The position numbers and the translations under genes are program-made. This document shows positions 11,721-22,531 of a DNA stretch of 64,000 nucleotides, in pieces. Each line of letters opens with the position of its first letter. The stretch's first letter is position 1. The stretch is from Mesocentrotus franciscanus (lineage: Eukaryota; Echinodermata; Echinoidea; Camarodonta; Strongylocentrotidae): contig CP137670.1 of the NCBI GenBank assembly GCA_037976565.1, forward strand, positions 12,920,600 through 12,984,599. The letters run 5' to 3'. The notes under the pieces were generated by a model. The model saw only the letters and a program-made list of their open reading frames with translations, was not told where the DNA came from and ran no database searches.

Positions 11721-12277
11721 GGATCTAGATTTTTGCTAAGGGGGTTTGACCCAATGACGATGCGGAGATGTTTTCCGGCATCTACTAACACAATGGAGAC
11801 CATAAAAAGCAGTGCATGATAGCGTCTTTTTAAATCAAGTAACAGTTTAATACACAGTTATATCCAGAGTTATCATGTGTTTGGTTAAGTTACCAGGGGT
11901 TGACCCAATGACGATGCGGATACTGTGTGGGTCTGAACACATGATGGCGTTTTCTATGCACATCACATTTTCACTTGGCAGCCCAAGGGTTTAAACCGTC
12001 CACGAGTCCGAGCAACGTAGCGGCTGATGTTTTCCTGGCATCTACTAACACAATGGAGACCATAAAAAGCATTGCATGATAACGTCTTTTAAATCAAGTA
12101 ACAGTTTAATACACAGTTATATCCAGAGTTATATGGTTAAGTTACCAGGGGGGTTGACCCAATGACGATGCGGATACTGTGTGGGTCTGGACACATGGCA
12201 TTCTTCTATGCACATCACATTTTCACTTGGGAGCCCAAGGGTTTAAACCGCCTAAACCCCCGTAGATCCGCCACTGG
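11714..12277 (+). mobile_element. hAT-like non-autonomous element with internal duplication
   Basis: Left end CAGGGGCGGATCTAG and right end (reverse complement) CAGTGGCGGATCTAC form a terminal inverted repeat of the CAG-N-GGCG type common in hAT MITEs. No clean 8-bp target duplication was seen. The interior contains two diverged direct copies of a roughly 270-bp module (about 11734-11995 and 12028-12250), each with the string GACCCAATGACGATGCGGA. Confidence 0.65.
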
Positions 12278-12282
12278 GCTGG

Positions 12283-13060
12283 TACATTACATTTTACAAT
12301 ACATTTTACATATTTATTGGTTTGCATGAAATCTAAATGCAAGATATTGTCTACTCAATGTGAGAGAAACAAAATTATATTTTATTCCATTTCATTTGGA
12401 CACTAAGAAAAGTTAAGAAAGTAATTAATTTGTGTTGTGATGTTCCTTTTTACACCTGTATGAAACCCTGAAAGTAGAACTATACTATATGTTAATTCAA
12501 CTGTTTTGTTTAGTTTTCCAATTCTTCAAATTATGCTGACAATTTACCTGTATACATGTACTGGAATTATGATGTATAGTGATATTACTGTTCAGATCTC
12601 GACTAGTGTTTGAAAAAGGACATTTTGTTAATTATTTCATGTGATATTCAACATTTGTTTATAGTAACACAACTGTAAAGTGGTCTTCAATGAGCTGAAC
12701 TAAATGCATTTTTTGTTGTTGTTTTGTTCCAAAGTGATGTATGAAATTGTGTTAAACAATCAGAGAATCAATATCATTTTTTCTTTTCACTGTATAGTAT
12801 TAATTAAAAATTAAAAATGTATAACATAATCTTCATGAAAAACGGTTTATAAATATTTAACTACATGTATGTAATTTCATAAGTCAACTTGAGATGTATT
12901 TCAGTAGCAATTGAAGAAAGTAAACATTAATAAATTATAAAACAATTCTTTACATTTCGTGAAAACAAATGGTAATAATAATTTTTCCGTTGTGTCATGA
13001 CTTGCATGCTTGGAAATGGATTTATTGTGGTAAATGCCGAGAAATTTCGAATACACATAG
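12283..13060. other. No feature recognised
   Basis: AT-rich sequence between the inserted element and the purine tract. No exon-like stretch or repeat family was identified. Confidence 0.4.
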
Positions 13061-13062
13061 TA

Positions 13063-13400
13063 CAGAGAGAAGGGGAAGGGAGGGAGGATAGGAGAGAGAG
13101 AGAAGAAGAGAGGGGGAGAGACAGATTGGGAGAAAGGAGAAAGAGGAGAGAGAAAGGGAGAGGGGGAGGCAGATTGGGAGAAAGGAGAAGAGAAAGGGAG
13201 AGGGAGGCAGATTAGGAGAAAGAGGAGAGAGAAATGGGGACATTGGGAGAGAGAAATACAGAGGGGAGACAGAATTGGGATAGAAAGAGGAGAGAGAGGG
13301 GAGAAAGGAGCTAGAAAAGATCGAGAGAAAGGGAGAGAGAGAGAGTGGTGAGACATTAAGAGAAAGGGGAGAGAGAGAGAAAGAAAGAAATAGAGGAAAA
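13063..13400. repeat. GA-rich purine tract
   Basis: About 340 bases of imperfect (GA)n/(GGGAGA)n with repeated units such as GGCAGATTGGGAGAAAGGAG. The open frames on the opposite CT strand are products of this composition. Confidence 0.9.
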
Positions 13401-13676
13401 GGGTGTGATAGGAGGGGGCAAATGGCAACAAGATGCACAAAAGAAGTAATTGCTTGGTACAGGCAAAATATGTTTACAAATATCAAAGCGTAATGTATCT
13501 AGGCCTATGTATCTATGTCAATTTTAGACCATAAAATATAATGAAGTGGTGTACAATCAGGAAGCTGTATTCCTGGTACAATTAATGTCGAGATAAAGCT
13601 GTTTAAAAACATAGCAAAACAAACCAAGATACACTTATCTTCCTGCATGGTGCTCAGCTTACTGAAAAAAAATTCA

Positions 13677-14170
13677 CGTCAAATATTCACGTCTGCGTGT
13701 GAGACGCAGACGTGAATATTGACGCAGATTTTCCAGCCAAAAAAAATCTGCGTCCAATATTCACGTCTGCGTGTCCCTTTCTGGAGGCGCAGACGTGAAT
13801 ATTTGACGCAGATTTTCCAGCCGATTTTCACGTCTGCGTGTCCCTTCAGGGCCATTGAGTACAGAAAAATGAAAAAATTACCAAACAAAGGTATAAGTCA
13901 ATTTTTTTGATTTTCACGTCTTGGACGTAAAGACAAGAAATTGGTTGCATAGGTATACGTCAATTTTTTTGATTTTCACGTCTTGGACGTAAAAGACAAG
14001 AAATTGGTTGCATAGGTATACGTCAATTTTTTGATTTTCACGTCTTGGACGTAAAGACAAGAAATTTGTTGCATAGGTATACGTCAATTTTTTTGATTTT
14101 CACGTCTTGGACGTAAAAGACAAGAAATTTGTTGCATACGTATACGTCAAATTTTTGCGTTTGCGTGTCC
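13677..14170. repeat. ACGTC-rich tandem and inverted array
   Basis: First part (13677-13860): alternating inverted copies of CACGTCTGCGT and ACGCAGACGTG. Second part (13888-14150): four full units and one partial unit of about 62 bp, each with TACGTCAATTTTTTTGATTT, then CACGTCTTGGACGTA and a AAGACAAGAAATT run. Each unit thus carries several ACGT cores, including TACGTCA half-CRE-like strings. It lies 0.9-1.4 kb upstream of the TGFBRAP1 start. Confidence 0.85.
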
Positions 14171-14520
14171 CTTAGGAGCCACCATACTTTACAGCTCCAA
14201 GAAATATTTTCGTAAAAAGACTGTACACACGTACGTCACGGACAAGTCAAGTAAAGAATATGATAAGAATGCTTTATGACCTTGGTATATGTATATTCTT
14301 CTTCGTGGGTAAAATGAATTAAAACTACATTGAATGAACTTGGAATATCAAAAGTATGGAAGGATCATAAGTGCTTGTACAGTGCATGGCTGAAGTCGGC
14401 ACTGCAACTAAAACGTAGAGATACATTGTAATTGTTATTGTTCATTGGCAATGCCTGCAAATTGGCAAATAATTAGGCCTATATATGACCTTTTAAAAGA
14501 TTGGGCGGACTCAGTCATAG

Positions 14521-14667
14521 CCAATATAGGCGGACTAGATCGAATTACAGTATCTTGTTTGTCGCCCTCTCCGGCGTCAAGGGTAAAAGGATAAATTTTC
14601 TGTCAGCCAAGTTCTTAATTTTCGGATTTTTGCTTTGGGAATGAGCCCTGAACAGGCTACAGACGAG
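14521..14667 (+). promoter_or_regulatory. Candidate promoter / non-coding first exon of the TGFBRAP1 homologue
   Basis: A CCAAT pentamer stands at 14521-14525, and a GAG|GTGATT donor-like site at 14667/14668 could be the partner of the acceptor at 15063. The stretch is locally less AT-rich. This is position-based inference; no TATA box or initiator could be assigned. Confidence 0.2.
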
Positions 14668-15098
14668 GTGATTTTCGTTTTCCTAGAATACGTTGTTCTT
14701 TAACTGTTATTTCGTGGCAGTGCATGCTCACATTAAGAGTATTTTGGATATCTAATTTTGATAAACTGACCTCTCACTTTTCTCTTCGGTCCCATGTATC
14801 TGATTTTGCGTGGTATGTAAGACTAAGTAAGAGTGGGCGTATGAGATTCTAATTTGTTGATTATGCATGTTGTGAGACGGAAAAGATACTGTTTGGATGC
14901 TTCTGTCGTTTTATGTGTGAACTCTATCATTTGTTGTTTGCACCATGTCTATCTGGATCTATTTGAACGATTTTAATGCAAACAATTTTGTCTTTTCAGT
15001 TCAATTCAACTTCTGAATGGTTTGAAAATTGAAGTCGAACCGTGAACTTTGTTTTATTTTCAGAAAATTACCCAGACATTATTTACTGAAATATCAGG

Positions 15099-15176
15099 AT
15101 GAGTGTGAAAGCATTTGAGCTGGTTCCTGCTGTAGAAAGGTTGAAGCTACTTGGGGAGAGGACCAGCAAAACTTCA
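15099..15176 (+). CDS. TGFBRAP1: TGFBRAP1 homologue, coding exon 1
   Basis: Codes residues 1-26, beginning MSVKAFELVPAVERLKLLGE, the conserved N-terminus of the family. The ATG at 15099 is chosen because homology begins exactly there. An AG at 15062-15063 after a T-rich tract suggests this exon starts at 15064 with 35 nt of 5' UTR and that a non-coding exon lies upstream. Donor GTAAGT at 15177; phase 0. Confidence 0.93.
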
Positions 15177-15652
15177 GTAAGTTCAGCAACCTTTAATTTT
15201 AAGTACTTTGTTGTAGATAATCTCTTTTTCCCTTCCTTTTGCTTTTATTTTGTTTCGTTTTGTTTTCTTTTCTTTTTAGTTGCCACTGTTTACAGCAGGC
15301 TGTTGAGGCCACTATTGAAGAATATACCACTTAGAATATTAAAATTCATAATGTACATAATTGGTTGCCTACGTTAGTACACAATAACATAAAATGAAAG
15401 CTAGGATGAGGAAGAAGAGAATGAAGCAGAAAAAGAAGAAGAAGAAGAAGAGGAAAAAAAAGAAGAAGGAGGAGAAGAAGAAGAAGAAGGAAAAGATGGA
15501 GGCAGAAGAAAAAGAAAAATAGTGTGTTGGCTCATTTTTACAATCTACATGTAGGCCTACATGATGATATGTCTATAATGCATTAATTTGAAATGATTTT
15601 TTTTTAAAATAAAAAAACACAACTTTTCTCCTCTCCTACTTCCTCCCACTAG

Positions 15653-15705
15653 ATTGAATGTATAGAGTGCTGTGGAAAGAACCTCTACATCGGGACCAGT
15701 GACTG
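15653..15705 (+). CDS. TGFBRAP1: TGFBRAP1 homologue, coding exon 2
   Basis: Codes residues 27-43 and two bases of codon 44 (IECIECCGKNLYIGTSD), the first propeller strand of the CNH region. Acceptor AG at 15651-15652 follows a CT-rich tract; donor GTAAGA at 15706. The short intron before it holds a GAA/GAG-rich purine run (about 15407-15522). Confidence 0.93.
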
Positions 15706-16521
15706 GTAAGATCATGAAGATTTGAGATAAACTCCTCAAAAAATAGTTCTGCAATTCAAGTTTGAGCTTTGAGATTTCTCTTAGAATATATAAATATATA
15801 TATACATAACAAGAGAGATACATTTTATCAATGCTAAAACTTGAAATGTAGAACTCTTTTTAAAGGGATTGGGTAACTTTGTCTCAGATTCTGAAACAAA
15901 ATCCTGGACTTAGCTCATGCTGCAATGATAATTATAAACCTTTAGGTCAGTCAGGAACCCCATGACTTTTACAAGCCGATCGCCTGTCTGATTATCAGGA
16001 TATTTATGATTGGAAATCAAAATCAAATTTTGCGTTTTCCTAATGGTTTTCATAACACTACAGTCTATTGGGGAAAACGAGTATGGTAAAACCGGTCACT
16101 CAAAGATTTTACGTTTTTGAGGCACTTCTTGATCATTTTGAAGCGCAATTTTTTTGTTAGGGCTTCAATATTACACGATATCACAGTCACTGATAACAAG
16201 TAGGGCCATGCATCTCAGATTTAACATTGTTAAACGATGCCTTTAAGCATATATATGCTCTCAGCTTTGTTTCATATAAGAGATGGAGTTATGCTAAAAA
16301 TTTGGATTAAGGTTATTCAGTTTAGGGTTATAAAAGTAATAGGCACAATGACAAGACCAACACCAAACTGACTACAGACCAAACGGCAAACAAAAATTAG
16401 CGCCAGAGGAAAATAATTGGTCGGTTTAGAGTCGGCTTTGCTGTGACTGAGGTACATCTATATGAAGGCTTGTTCAGATATATGGCGAGGTAAACCGCGA
16501 CAAAAGAAATGTCATGTTTTT

Positions 16522-17276
16522 TTAACCCTAATAAGGCCGGGGGCCATCATGGCCCTCCACGATTTTTCTGATTGTTCGGGAACGCATACGGATGACGCCC
16601 GCCGCTTCATGACTTTATTCTTTCGAGTCTTGCGCATCTTTTAAAACAATTTTTTTGAAAATCGGACCTACCGTTACAAAGTCACGTGACCTTTTGTCTT
16701 TACATGTCGGCCCGAAAATCGCTCATTTTCGTGATTTGTGTACAAAACATATGGAAATATCATTTTTCCTAAAAGAGATAAAACATTGGTTATTTGGTCT
16801 TGTTTAAAGTTTAGGTGTTTGTTTTGGGGTCAAAATAGTTAAATTATAGTTAGAAATGAAATAAAACAACAAAAACAATAAAATACATAAGTTAAAAAAA
16901 CAATGAAATACATAAGAAATTATCAAAACAAGAGATAACATAAGAATAACCTAGCTTTCCAAATTTTTTTCGTATTATTATTCCAAATGGTCTAACAAAT
17001 ATATGTAGTGGAAAAGAAAGCTTAAATATGAAGAATATATGATTTATGGGTAAAAATATGAATTTTTGACCTTATTTGCATAATTTACCATAAATATGCA
17101 AATGAGTAATTTTTTCAAAAATTGAAATTGCTATAGTATTCTATACACTTCACTTGACATGCATGCAAATTTTCGCGGCGATCGGCCGTTTCACGGCCGA
17201 GATCTTAAGGGGGGGCCATAATGGCCCCCCCCCGGCCGTATTAAGAACTCAAATAGCCCGGCCTTATTAGGGTTAA
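16522..17276. mobile_element. TTAA-flanked element with CCCTAATAAGGCCGGG termini (intron 2)
   Basis: TTAA then CCCTAATAAGGCCGGG at the left; CCCGGCCTTATTAGGG then TTAA at the right. Perfect 16-bp terminal inverted repeats with TTAA on both sides are the piggyBac signature. A subterminal inverted pair (GGGGGCCATCATGGCCCTCC and GGGGGGGCCATAATGGCCCC) lies inside. No transposase is present. Confidence 0.8.
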
Positions 17277-17836
17277 AGGTGTAAATAAATGGCAACTGTA
17301 TGCAACAAAAGAATTGTGCGTATTTACCAAGCCATGTGTTATAAGATACGGAAATGTGATGCATATCACACTTTACGTCATAAAAAAAAACCTCAGAAGG
17401 TTTTGCCGCTTCATATCTGAGGTATAGTGTTTGATCTAGGGTTGAAAGCGTACATGTATTATAATTGTTGCTGTCATAGACCCAGGTAAATTCAAAGAGC
17501 ATGTGATCCTTGACCTCAATATAAACATGATATTTAAAAGATACCTAATTGCATTACACAAAACTATACCAACTTACCAACTACTAACACAACTCAACAA
17601 AACAAAGCAAAACAATGGTTTGTCAAAGGTTTATATCAATAGAATAGGTCATCATCACCCTCTGGTTGTTTTGTAATTTTACTCCCCATTTTTGTAAACT
17701 GTCTGAGCCTTTTATTTATATGTGAGCAAAATAAATCCATGTCAAATGTACATTAAACAAGTAAACGAATGAAATGAAATGAAATTGATTTTGTTATTAT
17801 GTTTTCCTTCTCCCTTTTTCATTCAATATTCTTTAG

Positions 17837-17930
17837 CTTTGTGATCCATTACTTGATTGAAGAAAAGACGCAACCCAATGGCAAGATAACGTTTGTCTCT
17901 GAGAAACAGTCCCATAAATACTTGGCTGTG
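17837..17930 (+). CDS. TGFBRAP1: TGFBRAP1 homologue, coding exon 3
   Basis: Completes codon 44 (Cys) and codes residues 45-75, including FVIHYLIEEK and FVSEKQSHKYLAV. Acceptor TTTAG at 17832-17836, donor GTATGT at 17931. The intron before it carries a 750-bp TTAA-flanked element. Confidence 0.93.
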
Positions 17931-17962
17931 GTATGTCAACAATATTTTGCTCTTGTTATATG

Positions 17963-18188
17963 CAGTTAACAGCTAAATTATTCATACCCTTACCAAGTGT
18001 TGTCATTTATTAAGTTAGGGAGAAATTGATTCGTTCCGATTAATGTTTCGTGAAAATGTTGAGCTTACATCTGAAAGTATTCTACTAAGGTCATAATTCA
18101 ATCAGTGCACCTTTCATTCTTGAGTTACGAAAAACACAAAATCCATCAAATTTACAAGGGGTATGAATAAATTAGTTGTTAACTGTAT
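17963..18188. mobile_element. Small TIR element, family I, copy 1
   Basis: CAGTTAACAGCTAAATTATT at the left end is inverted at the right (AATAAATTAGTTGTTAACTG). Other copies lie at 26376-26917 (interrupted), 40945-41122, 43290-43432 (partial) and 44165-44375, so the family is established within this window. Confidence 0.75.
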
Positions 18189-18240
18189 ATATATATCTTC
18201 CTATGCCTATCTAATCCTTTATTGGCCATGAATCAAAATA

Positions 18241-18451
18241 AACCCTTTCACGGTTACAAGAGTGCGCATGCGCTGACATTAAATTTCGAGTAAACAAAGT
18301 TGTTTACTCGTAATTTAAAATGGCGCCCAAGTCAATATGATGTGAGCGTACAGCGCAGGCAGTGACGCAACAATGCGTGCACATCTGAAAACCTTGACGA
18401 CGCAATGTTTACTTGCAAATTAATATGGCGGCCTTAACCGTGAAAGGGTGT
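18241..18451. mobile_element. Small TIR element with CCCTTTCACGGTTA termini
   Basis: CCCTTTCACGGTTA at the left and TAACCGTGAAAGGG at the right. The interior is unusually CpG-rich for this region (GCGCATGCGC, GGCGCC, GACGACGC), and also holds the inverted pair GAGTAAACAA/TTGTTTACTC. Confidence 0.75.
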
Positions 18452-18788
18452 ATTGCTATAATAATAATGACAATATTAATAATGATATAAGATGATGATG
18501 TAGTAATCAGAAGCATAATCATGATATTATCAATAATAATAATGACCTACTTATACTGCAGTCATTTTGACCCAAAATGTAGGGTAAGGGACAGGGGTTG
18601 GGAGCGCACGGAACCCAAGTCCAACATGGGTTCCATGCGCGTCATATAGGCAGGATTTTATGTTACCCTTTTTTTTCTTTGTACCCCTTAACCATTTCTG
18701 TACTGAATGCCATGTAAAATTTTATTTTTTTCAAGTGATTTGTACATGTTCACTTTAAACTCCATGTCATTTTTTGTATGTTTAACAG

Positions 18789-18887
18789 AAAAAGCCAATC
18801 CAACAATTACAGGCAGCCTCAGCGCTAACCAGGATACTGGTACTGTGTGATAACGTTCTCACTCTACTACACATGTTCAACCTAGAG
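18789..18887 (+). CDS. TGFBRAP1: TGFBRAP1 homologue, coding exon 4
   Basis: Codes residues 76-108 (KKPIQQLQAASALTRILVLC then DNVLTLLHMFNLE). This is one of the best-conserved blocks of the CNH region. Acceptor AACAG at 18784-18788, donor GTATGT at 18888. Its last 54 bases recur twice, and its border once more, in the following intron; see the separate entries. Confidence 0.94.
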
Positions 18888-18947
18888 GTATGTACCACAC
18901 CCCTCCTATCCCCCTCTTACCCCCACTCCCTCTCTCAAACCCCCCTC

Positions 18948-19000
18948 CAATCTAGAGGCATGTACCACACCCCTCCTACTCTCCCTCTCACCCCACTCCC
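18948..19000 (+). repeat. Partial copy of the exon 4/intron 4 border
   Basis: TCTAGAGGCATGTACCACAC and the pyrimidine run after it copy the last six bases of exon 4 and the start of intron 4. The donor GT has become GC. It is the shortest of the tandem copies. Confidence 0.75.
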
Positions 19001-19050
19001 TCTCTCACCCCTTCACCCTATCTTAGCCCCCCTCTCCCCATCTTGACTTA

Positions 19051-19125
19051 GTACTGGTACAGTGTGATAACGTCCTCACCCTACTACACATGTGCAACCT
19101 AGAGGTATGTACCACACCCCTCCTA
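19051..19125 (+). pseudogene. Intronic copy of exon 4 3' half (copy 2)
   Basis: 19051-19104 copies the last 54 bases of exon 4 (18834-18887) with five substitutions, and the donor GTATGT is intact. In the original frame it reads VLVQCDNVLTLLHMCNLE. An AG at 19050-19051 after a pyrimidine tract could act as an acceptor, but the resulting 53-base exon would shift frame and meet a stop, so it is probably not used for protein. Confidence 0.85.
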
Positions 19126-19193
19126 TTCTCTTCCTACTATTTCTCTCACCCTCCCTCCCCTTCTCACCCCCCCCCCCACCCCATCTTGATTTC

Positions 19194-19270
19194 ATACTGG
19201 TTCTGTGTAATAACGTCCTGACGCTACTACACATGTTCAATATAGAGTTATGTACCACACCCCTCCTACT
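19194..19270 (+). pseudogene. Intronic copy of exon 4 3' half (copy 3)
   Basis: 19194-19247 again copies the last 54 bases of exon 4, with seven substitutions and no indel. Five of these are synonymous and the others give D-to-N and L-to-I (ILVLCNNVLTLLHMFNIE). The donor has changed from GT to TT, so it cannot splice normally. Confidence 0.85.
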
Positions 19271-19805
19271 CCCTCCCTCCTCCACATTCCACCCCCATTT
19301 CTTCCTACATCCCCTCCTATATGTACTCTCCCTTCTTTGTGTTACATCCCCTTCCCTGCCCCCTTCCCTCTCTTACTCTCCCCACACACACTTCATGTCG
19401 TACTCTCCTATTCTCTTTTTCTTCTTCGCAAATATTCCTATTTGCCTATTCTCTACTTATTCATCTAAACCCAATGTGAGGATTTAAGTCCAGCTAAACC
19501 AAGGGGAAAATATGGTTTGGTCTAACTTCAGACAAAGCTTAACCCAAGCATCAGATTTAGATTTTAGTAGAATGCAGACTATTCTTTCCTTCTCTGCTTT
19601 GCCTAATATGTCTCTTACATGTAGTTGTATTTACTAATAATCTCTCTCAAGAGAATTTTCATACATGTATTCCAAGAGGTTTCATGAATAAAATCTGGTA
19701 GTAAGATTGCTTACTTGTATGTATACATGAAACTTTTCACAATTTTCAATTGGATGAAATATCCTTTGCTGTATTCTCTTTTTTCTTTACTTTTTTAATG
19801 TCCAG

Positions 19806-19835
19806 CCTATACTCAGTGGTGCAAAGATCAAAGGG
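19806..19835 (+). CDS. TGFBRAP1: TGFBRAP1 homologue, coding exon 5 (micro-exon)
   Basis: A 30-base exon coding ten residues, PILSGAKIKG (109-118), accepted because the peptide fits exactly between exons 4 and 6 in the family sequence. Acceptor CCAG at 19802-19805; donor GTGAGT at 19836; phase 0 on both sides, so skipping it would keep frame. Confidence 0.9.
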
Positions 19836-20262
19836 GTGAGTATTTTTTTTTTCTTTTTCTGTTTGCTTCCTTTCCCTAGTTTACCCATAGCCGTTACAAA
19901 TTTTCTAAGGGTCTAAATGAATCAGCTTTTCCTCCTCAAATTAGCTACAGATATTTGTAGTTTCCACTCGTTTATAGTTTAAAAAAAATTGTGTATTGAA
20001 TGAAACAGGTTGAATGAAAAATACGAAAAATGAAGAAGAAATTAGCTAATTTGTTCTCACAAAAAGTGTTTCAAAGTTTCACTCTGCGTTGCCTATTCAG
20101 AGACTTTGATAATTATTTTTCAATTAAATCATTCTCATTCATGAATGGCACAATATACTGCAATAGAAATAGACTTAAATTTCCTAGCGATTGTTGCACT
20201 TTCTGCTCATGTATAGTTTGTCATTCATATCATTCTCGTTGATAAGATAAAAAAAGAAAACA

Positions 20263-20349
20263 TCACTGTTGGCAAGTTGACCATGAGATGGTGCTGTGCA
20301 ATAAACAGCACGCTAGGTCAGAAAGTTCATCAGTTCGGTATCGCTTTAA
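20263..20349 (-). mobile_element. Small TTAA element, family G, partial inverted copy
   Basis: GTTGACCATGAGATGG.GCTGTGCAATAAACAG with the end CGGTATCGCT-TTAA is the reverse complement of one end of the element at 31145-31381. Confidence 0.7.
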
Positions 20350-20404
20350 TGCCAGTAACATGTTTTCATATTCTTTTTAAAAAAAATCTTTCTCTCTCTT
20401 AAAG

Positions 20405-20461
20405 GTGACATCATTCTGTGTTAATGAGAATCCAAGGAGTGGCAGTCCTTTCAGTGTAGAG
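20405..20461 (+). CDS. TGFBRAP1: TGFBRAP1 homologue, coding exon 6
   Basis: Codes residues 119-137, VTSFCVNENPRSGSPFSVE, with the family NENP..G..F..E pattern. Acceptor AAAG after TCTCTCTCTT; donor GTAAGA at 20462; phase 0. Confidence 0.92.
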
Positions 20462-21097
20462 GTAAGACAAATTTTGTTTCCTCTTTATACGCCACACAAA
20501 TTATCTTCCTGGGTCACATTGTATTTATCATGGGAAATATATGAAGAGTTTCATTCCAAAACAAAAGGAGCTCAATCCACTTTTGTAACTTTGGAGAAAA
20601 AAGGATTTGTTTACCAGATTTTGTACATGCGTCTATGGAAAAGTGATATCAGAAGGTGCATTTTTTCATAATTGCTCCCAAAATTTAGGTAAATACTTTT
20701 GTAGAAAGACGGGTACTTTAGTGAACAATGTTCTGATATCAATAACTCAATTTTCATCAAAAGTGGATTTAGCTCCTTTTGGAATTAAATTCTTCATATA
20801 TACCAAAGGCTACAAAGTTATTGAACTGTTTTCAGTTTATAATCTATGCTATTCAGGTATTAAAAAGGGTTGTGGTTGAGCCAATCAAGGTCGGAAATGG
20901 GCAATTGTGTTGTTCAAAACACTCCTTCCATCAACTGGTGTCTATCTTTTTGTGCAACATTGCACGTGTGGCAAACAAGTGATCGTGCAGAGAGGCAAAG
21001 AAAGCAAGCAAAGTGCTAACCATGTATGTATTTTTCTGGGAATCGTATGTCCCAGTTATATAAATGCAGATGATTATTTACTTACTGCCCAGTTATG

Positions 21098-21335
21098 CCT
21101 TGTTGGACTTAACTATGGCAGGCCATTCATGCCACTGTTTGCTCTCACCATTTACTGGCATTGGTCTCTCAAGGGACGTACAAATTGTGGTCACCAATCT
21201 ACAGAATTTACCTTTTTTGATAGTTCATTATTGAAGGAAAAAAATATTATTTAAAGATCATAATTGAGAGACAATAGTGAGAGCAAACTGTGGCATAAAT
21301 GGCCTGCCATATTTAAGTCCAACTTAAACTTTACT
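21098..21335. mobile_element. Foldback MITE, family B, end-truncated copy 1
   Basis: Arms GGACTTAACTATGGCAGGCC and GGCCTGCCATATTTAAGTCC face each other, as in the full copies at 23478, 37836 and 50994, but the outer GGGGGTGTTTCACAAAG ends are missing. Confidence 0.8.
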
Positions 21336-21719
21336 CTCCAAATTACGGTAGTACCGGTACGTTTTTTCTTCACGAAATACTTTTTTATTTATTTATTTAT
21401 TTATTTATTTTTTAATAAAGAGTACGAATTTACAAAAAGTTAACGAAAAAGAAGTGAAAGGTGTTAATATTCTCAAAAAGAATGAAACACCAGTAATAAC
21501 CCCCCCCCAAAAAAAAAAAACACCTGCTTGTAAATAAACTATAGGTCCTAATATGGAAAAACAGCATGAGGAATGGACATTTCTGCATTGGAAGTGTGTC
21601 GTGCGTGGTTGTAAGTTTTAATGAATTCCTTTTTTTTGTTGCTTGAAATTCCTTTTTTTTTGCCATCATGGTTCCTTTTTTTGGTTGCACAAGGTTGGCA
21701 GCTCTGTAATCATCTCTTT

Positions 21720-21922
21720 ATCTCTCTCTCTCTCTCTCTCTCTAACTCTTGCTCTCTCTCTCTCCTCCTCTCATTTCTCTCCGTCTCTCTCTCTCTCTCT
21801 AACTCTTGCTCTCTCCTCCTCTCATTTCTCTCCGTCTCTCTCTCTAACTCTTGCTCTCTCTCTTGCTCTCTCCCTCTCTCTGTAACTCCCTCTCCCTTCC
21901 TCTCTCTTCATCTCTCTTTCTC
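21720..21922 (+). repeat. CT-rich microsatellite before exon 7
   Basis: Imperfect (TC)n with repeated CTAACTCTTGCTCTC modules, ending about ten bases before the acceptor of exon 7, so part of it may serve as the polypyrimidine tract. Confidence 0.85.
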
Positions 21923-21931
21923 ATTAATCAG

Positions 21932-22036
21932 ATTGCTGTAGCAACAAGGAGACGCTTGGTCCAGGTCTACTCAGTCACTGAAGACAAGATGGTCCTAGTC
22001 AAAGATGTATCAATACCTGATATGCCCGTTAATGTG
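21932..22036 (+). CDS. TGFBRAP1: TGFBRAP1 homologue, coding exon 7
   Basis: Codes residues 138-172, beginning IAVATRRRLVQVYSVTEDK and ending VSIPDMPVNV, two propeller strands. It follows a roughly 200-base CT-rich intron end (21721-21920). Acceptor ATCAG, donor GTGAGT; phase 0. Confidence 0.94.
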
Positions 22037-22245
22037 GTGAGTAGATGAATTAGCACTGACAAAAATAACAAATTACATTTTGTATCATATCTCGATTTTT
22101 TTTGGAAAAACTAATATTGACATTCAAATTGATATTCTTCATGGCAATCTAAAACCTAAAGGTGACTGATGATATTTTTTGTTCATAGATCTGTTATAGG
22201 AATCTGAATTGTGATTGACTTTAATTTGTTTAATAGTCCTATGTA

Positions 22246-22318
22246 ACGAATAATAATAATAATAATAATACTCAGCTTTTATATAGCGCGAATTACAATT
22301 AAGTCTCGAAGCGCTTTC
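22246..22318 (-). repeat. SINE 3' tail fragment
   Basis: (AAT)n followed by TTTTATATAGCGCGAATTAC and AAGCGCTTTCAA. On the minus strand this is the AAGCGCTT...GCGCTATATAAA-(ATT)n tail also seen in the SINE at 29213-29498. Confidence 0.7.
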
Positions 22319-22329
22319 AAACTTGTTAT

Positions 22330-22531
22330 GGATATCAAACCTGCTTTAGTGACCACCTGTCTACATGTACAAAGACCACCTGTCTACAAAGACCACATTT
22401 TCTGTTTCCCTTGAAAATGGTTTCTCATTGAAACATGTACTAAAGGAACCTGTCTACAAAGACCACCTGCCTATAAAGACCACTTTTCTTGTCTCCCTTG
22501 GGTGGTCTTAATAGACAGGTTTCACTGTACT
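22330..22531. mobile_element. MITE family C (TA-flanked), copy 1
   Basis: The interior repeats GACCACCTGTCTACAAAGAC, and the ends are diverged forms of ACAGTCAAACCTG and CAGGTTTGACTGT. The best copy is at 49789-49982. TA at the borders suggests a Tc1/mariner relative. Confidence 0.8.
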
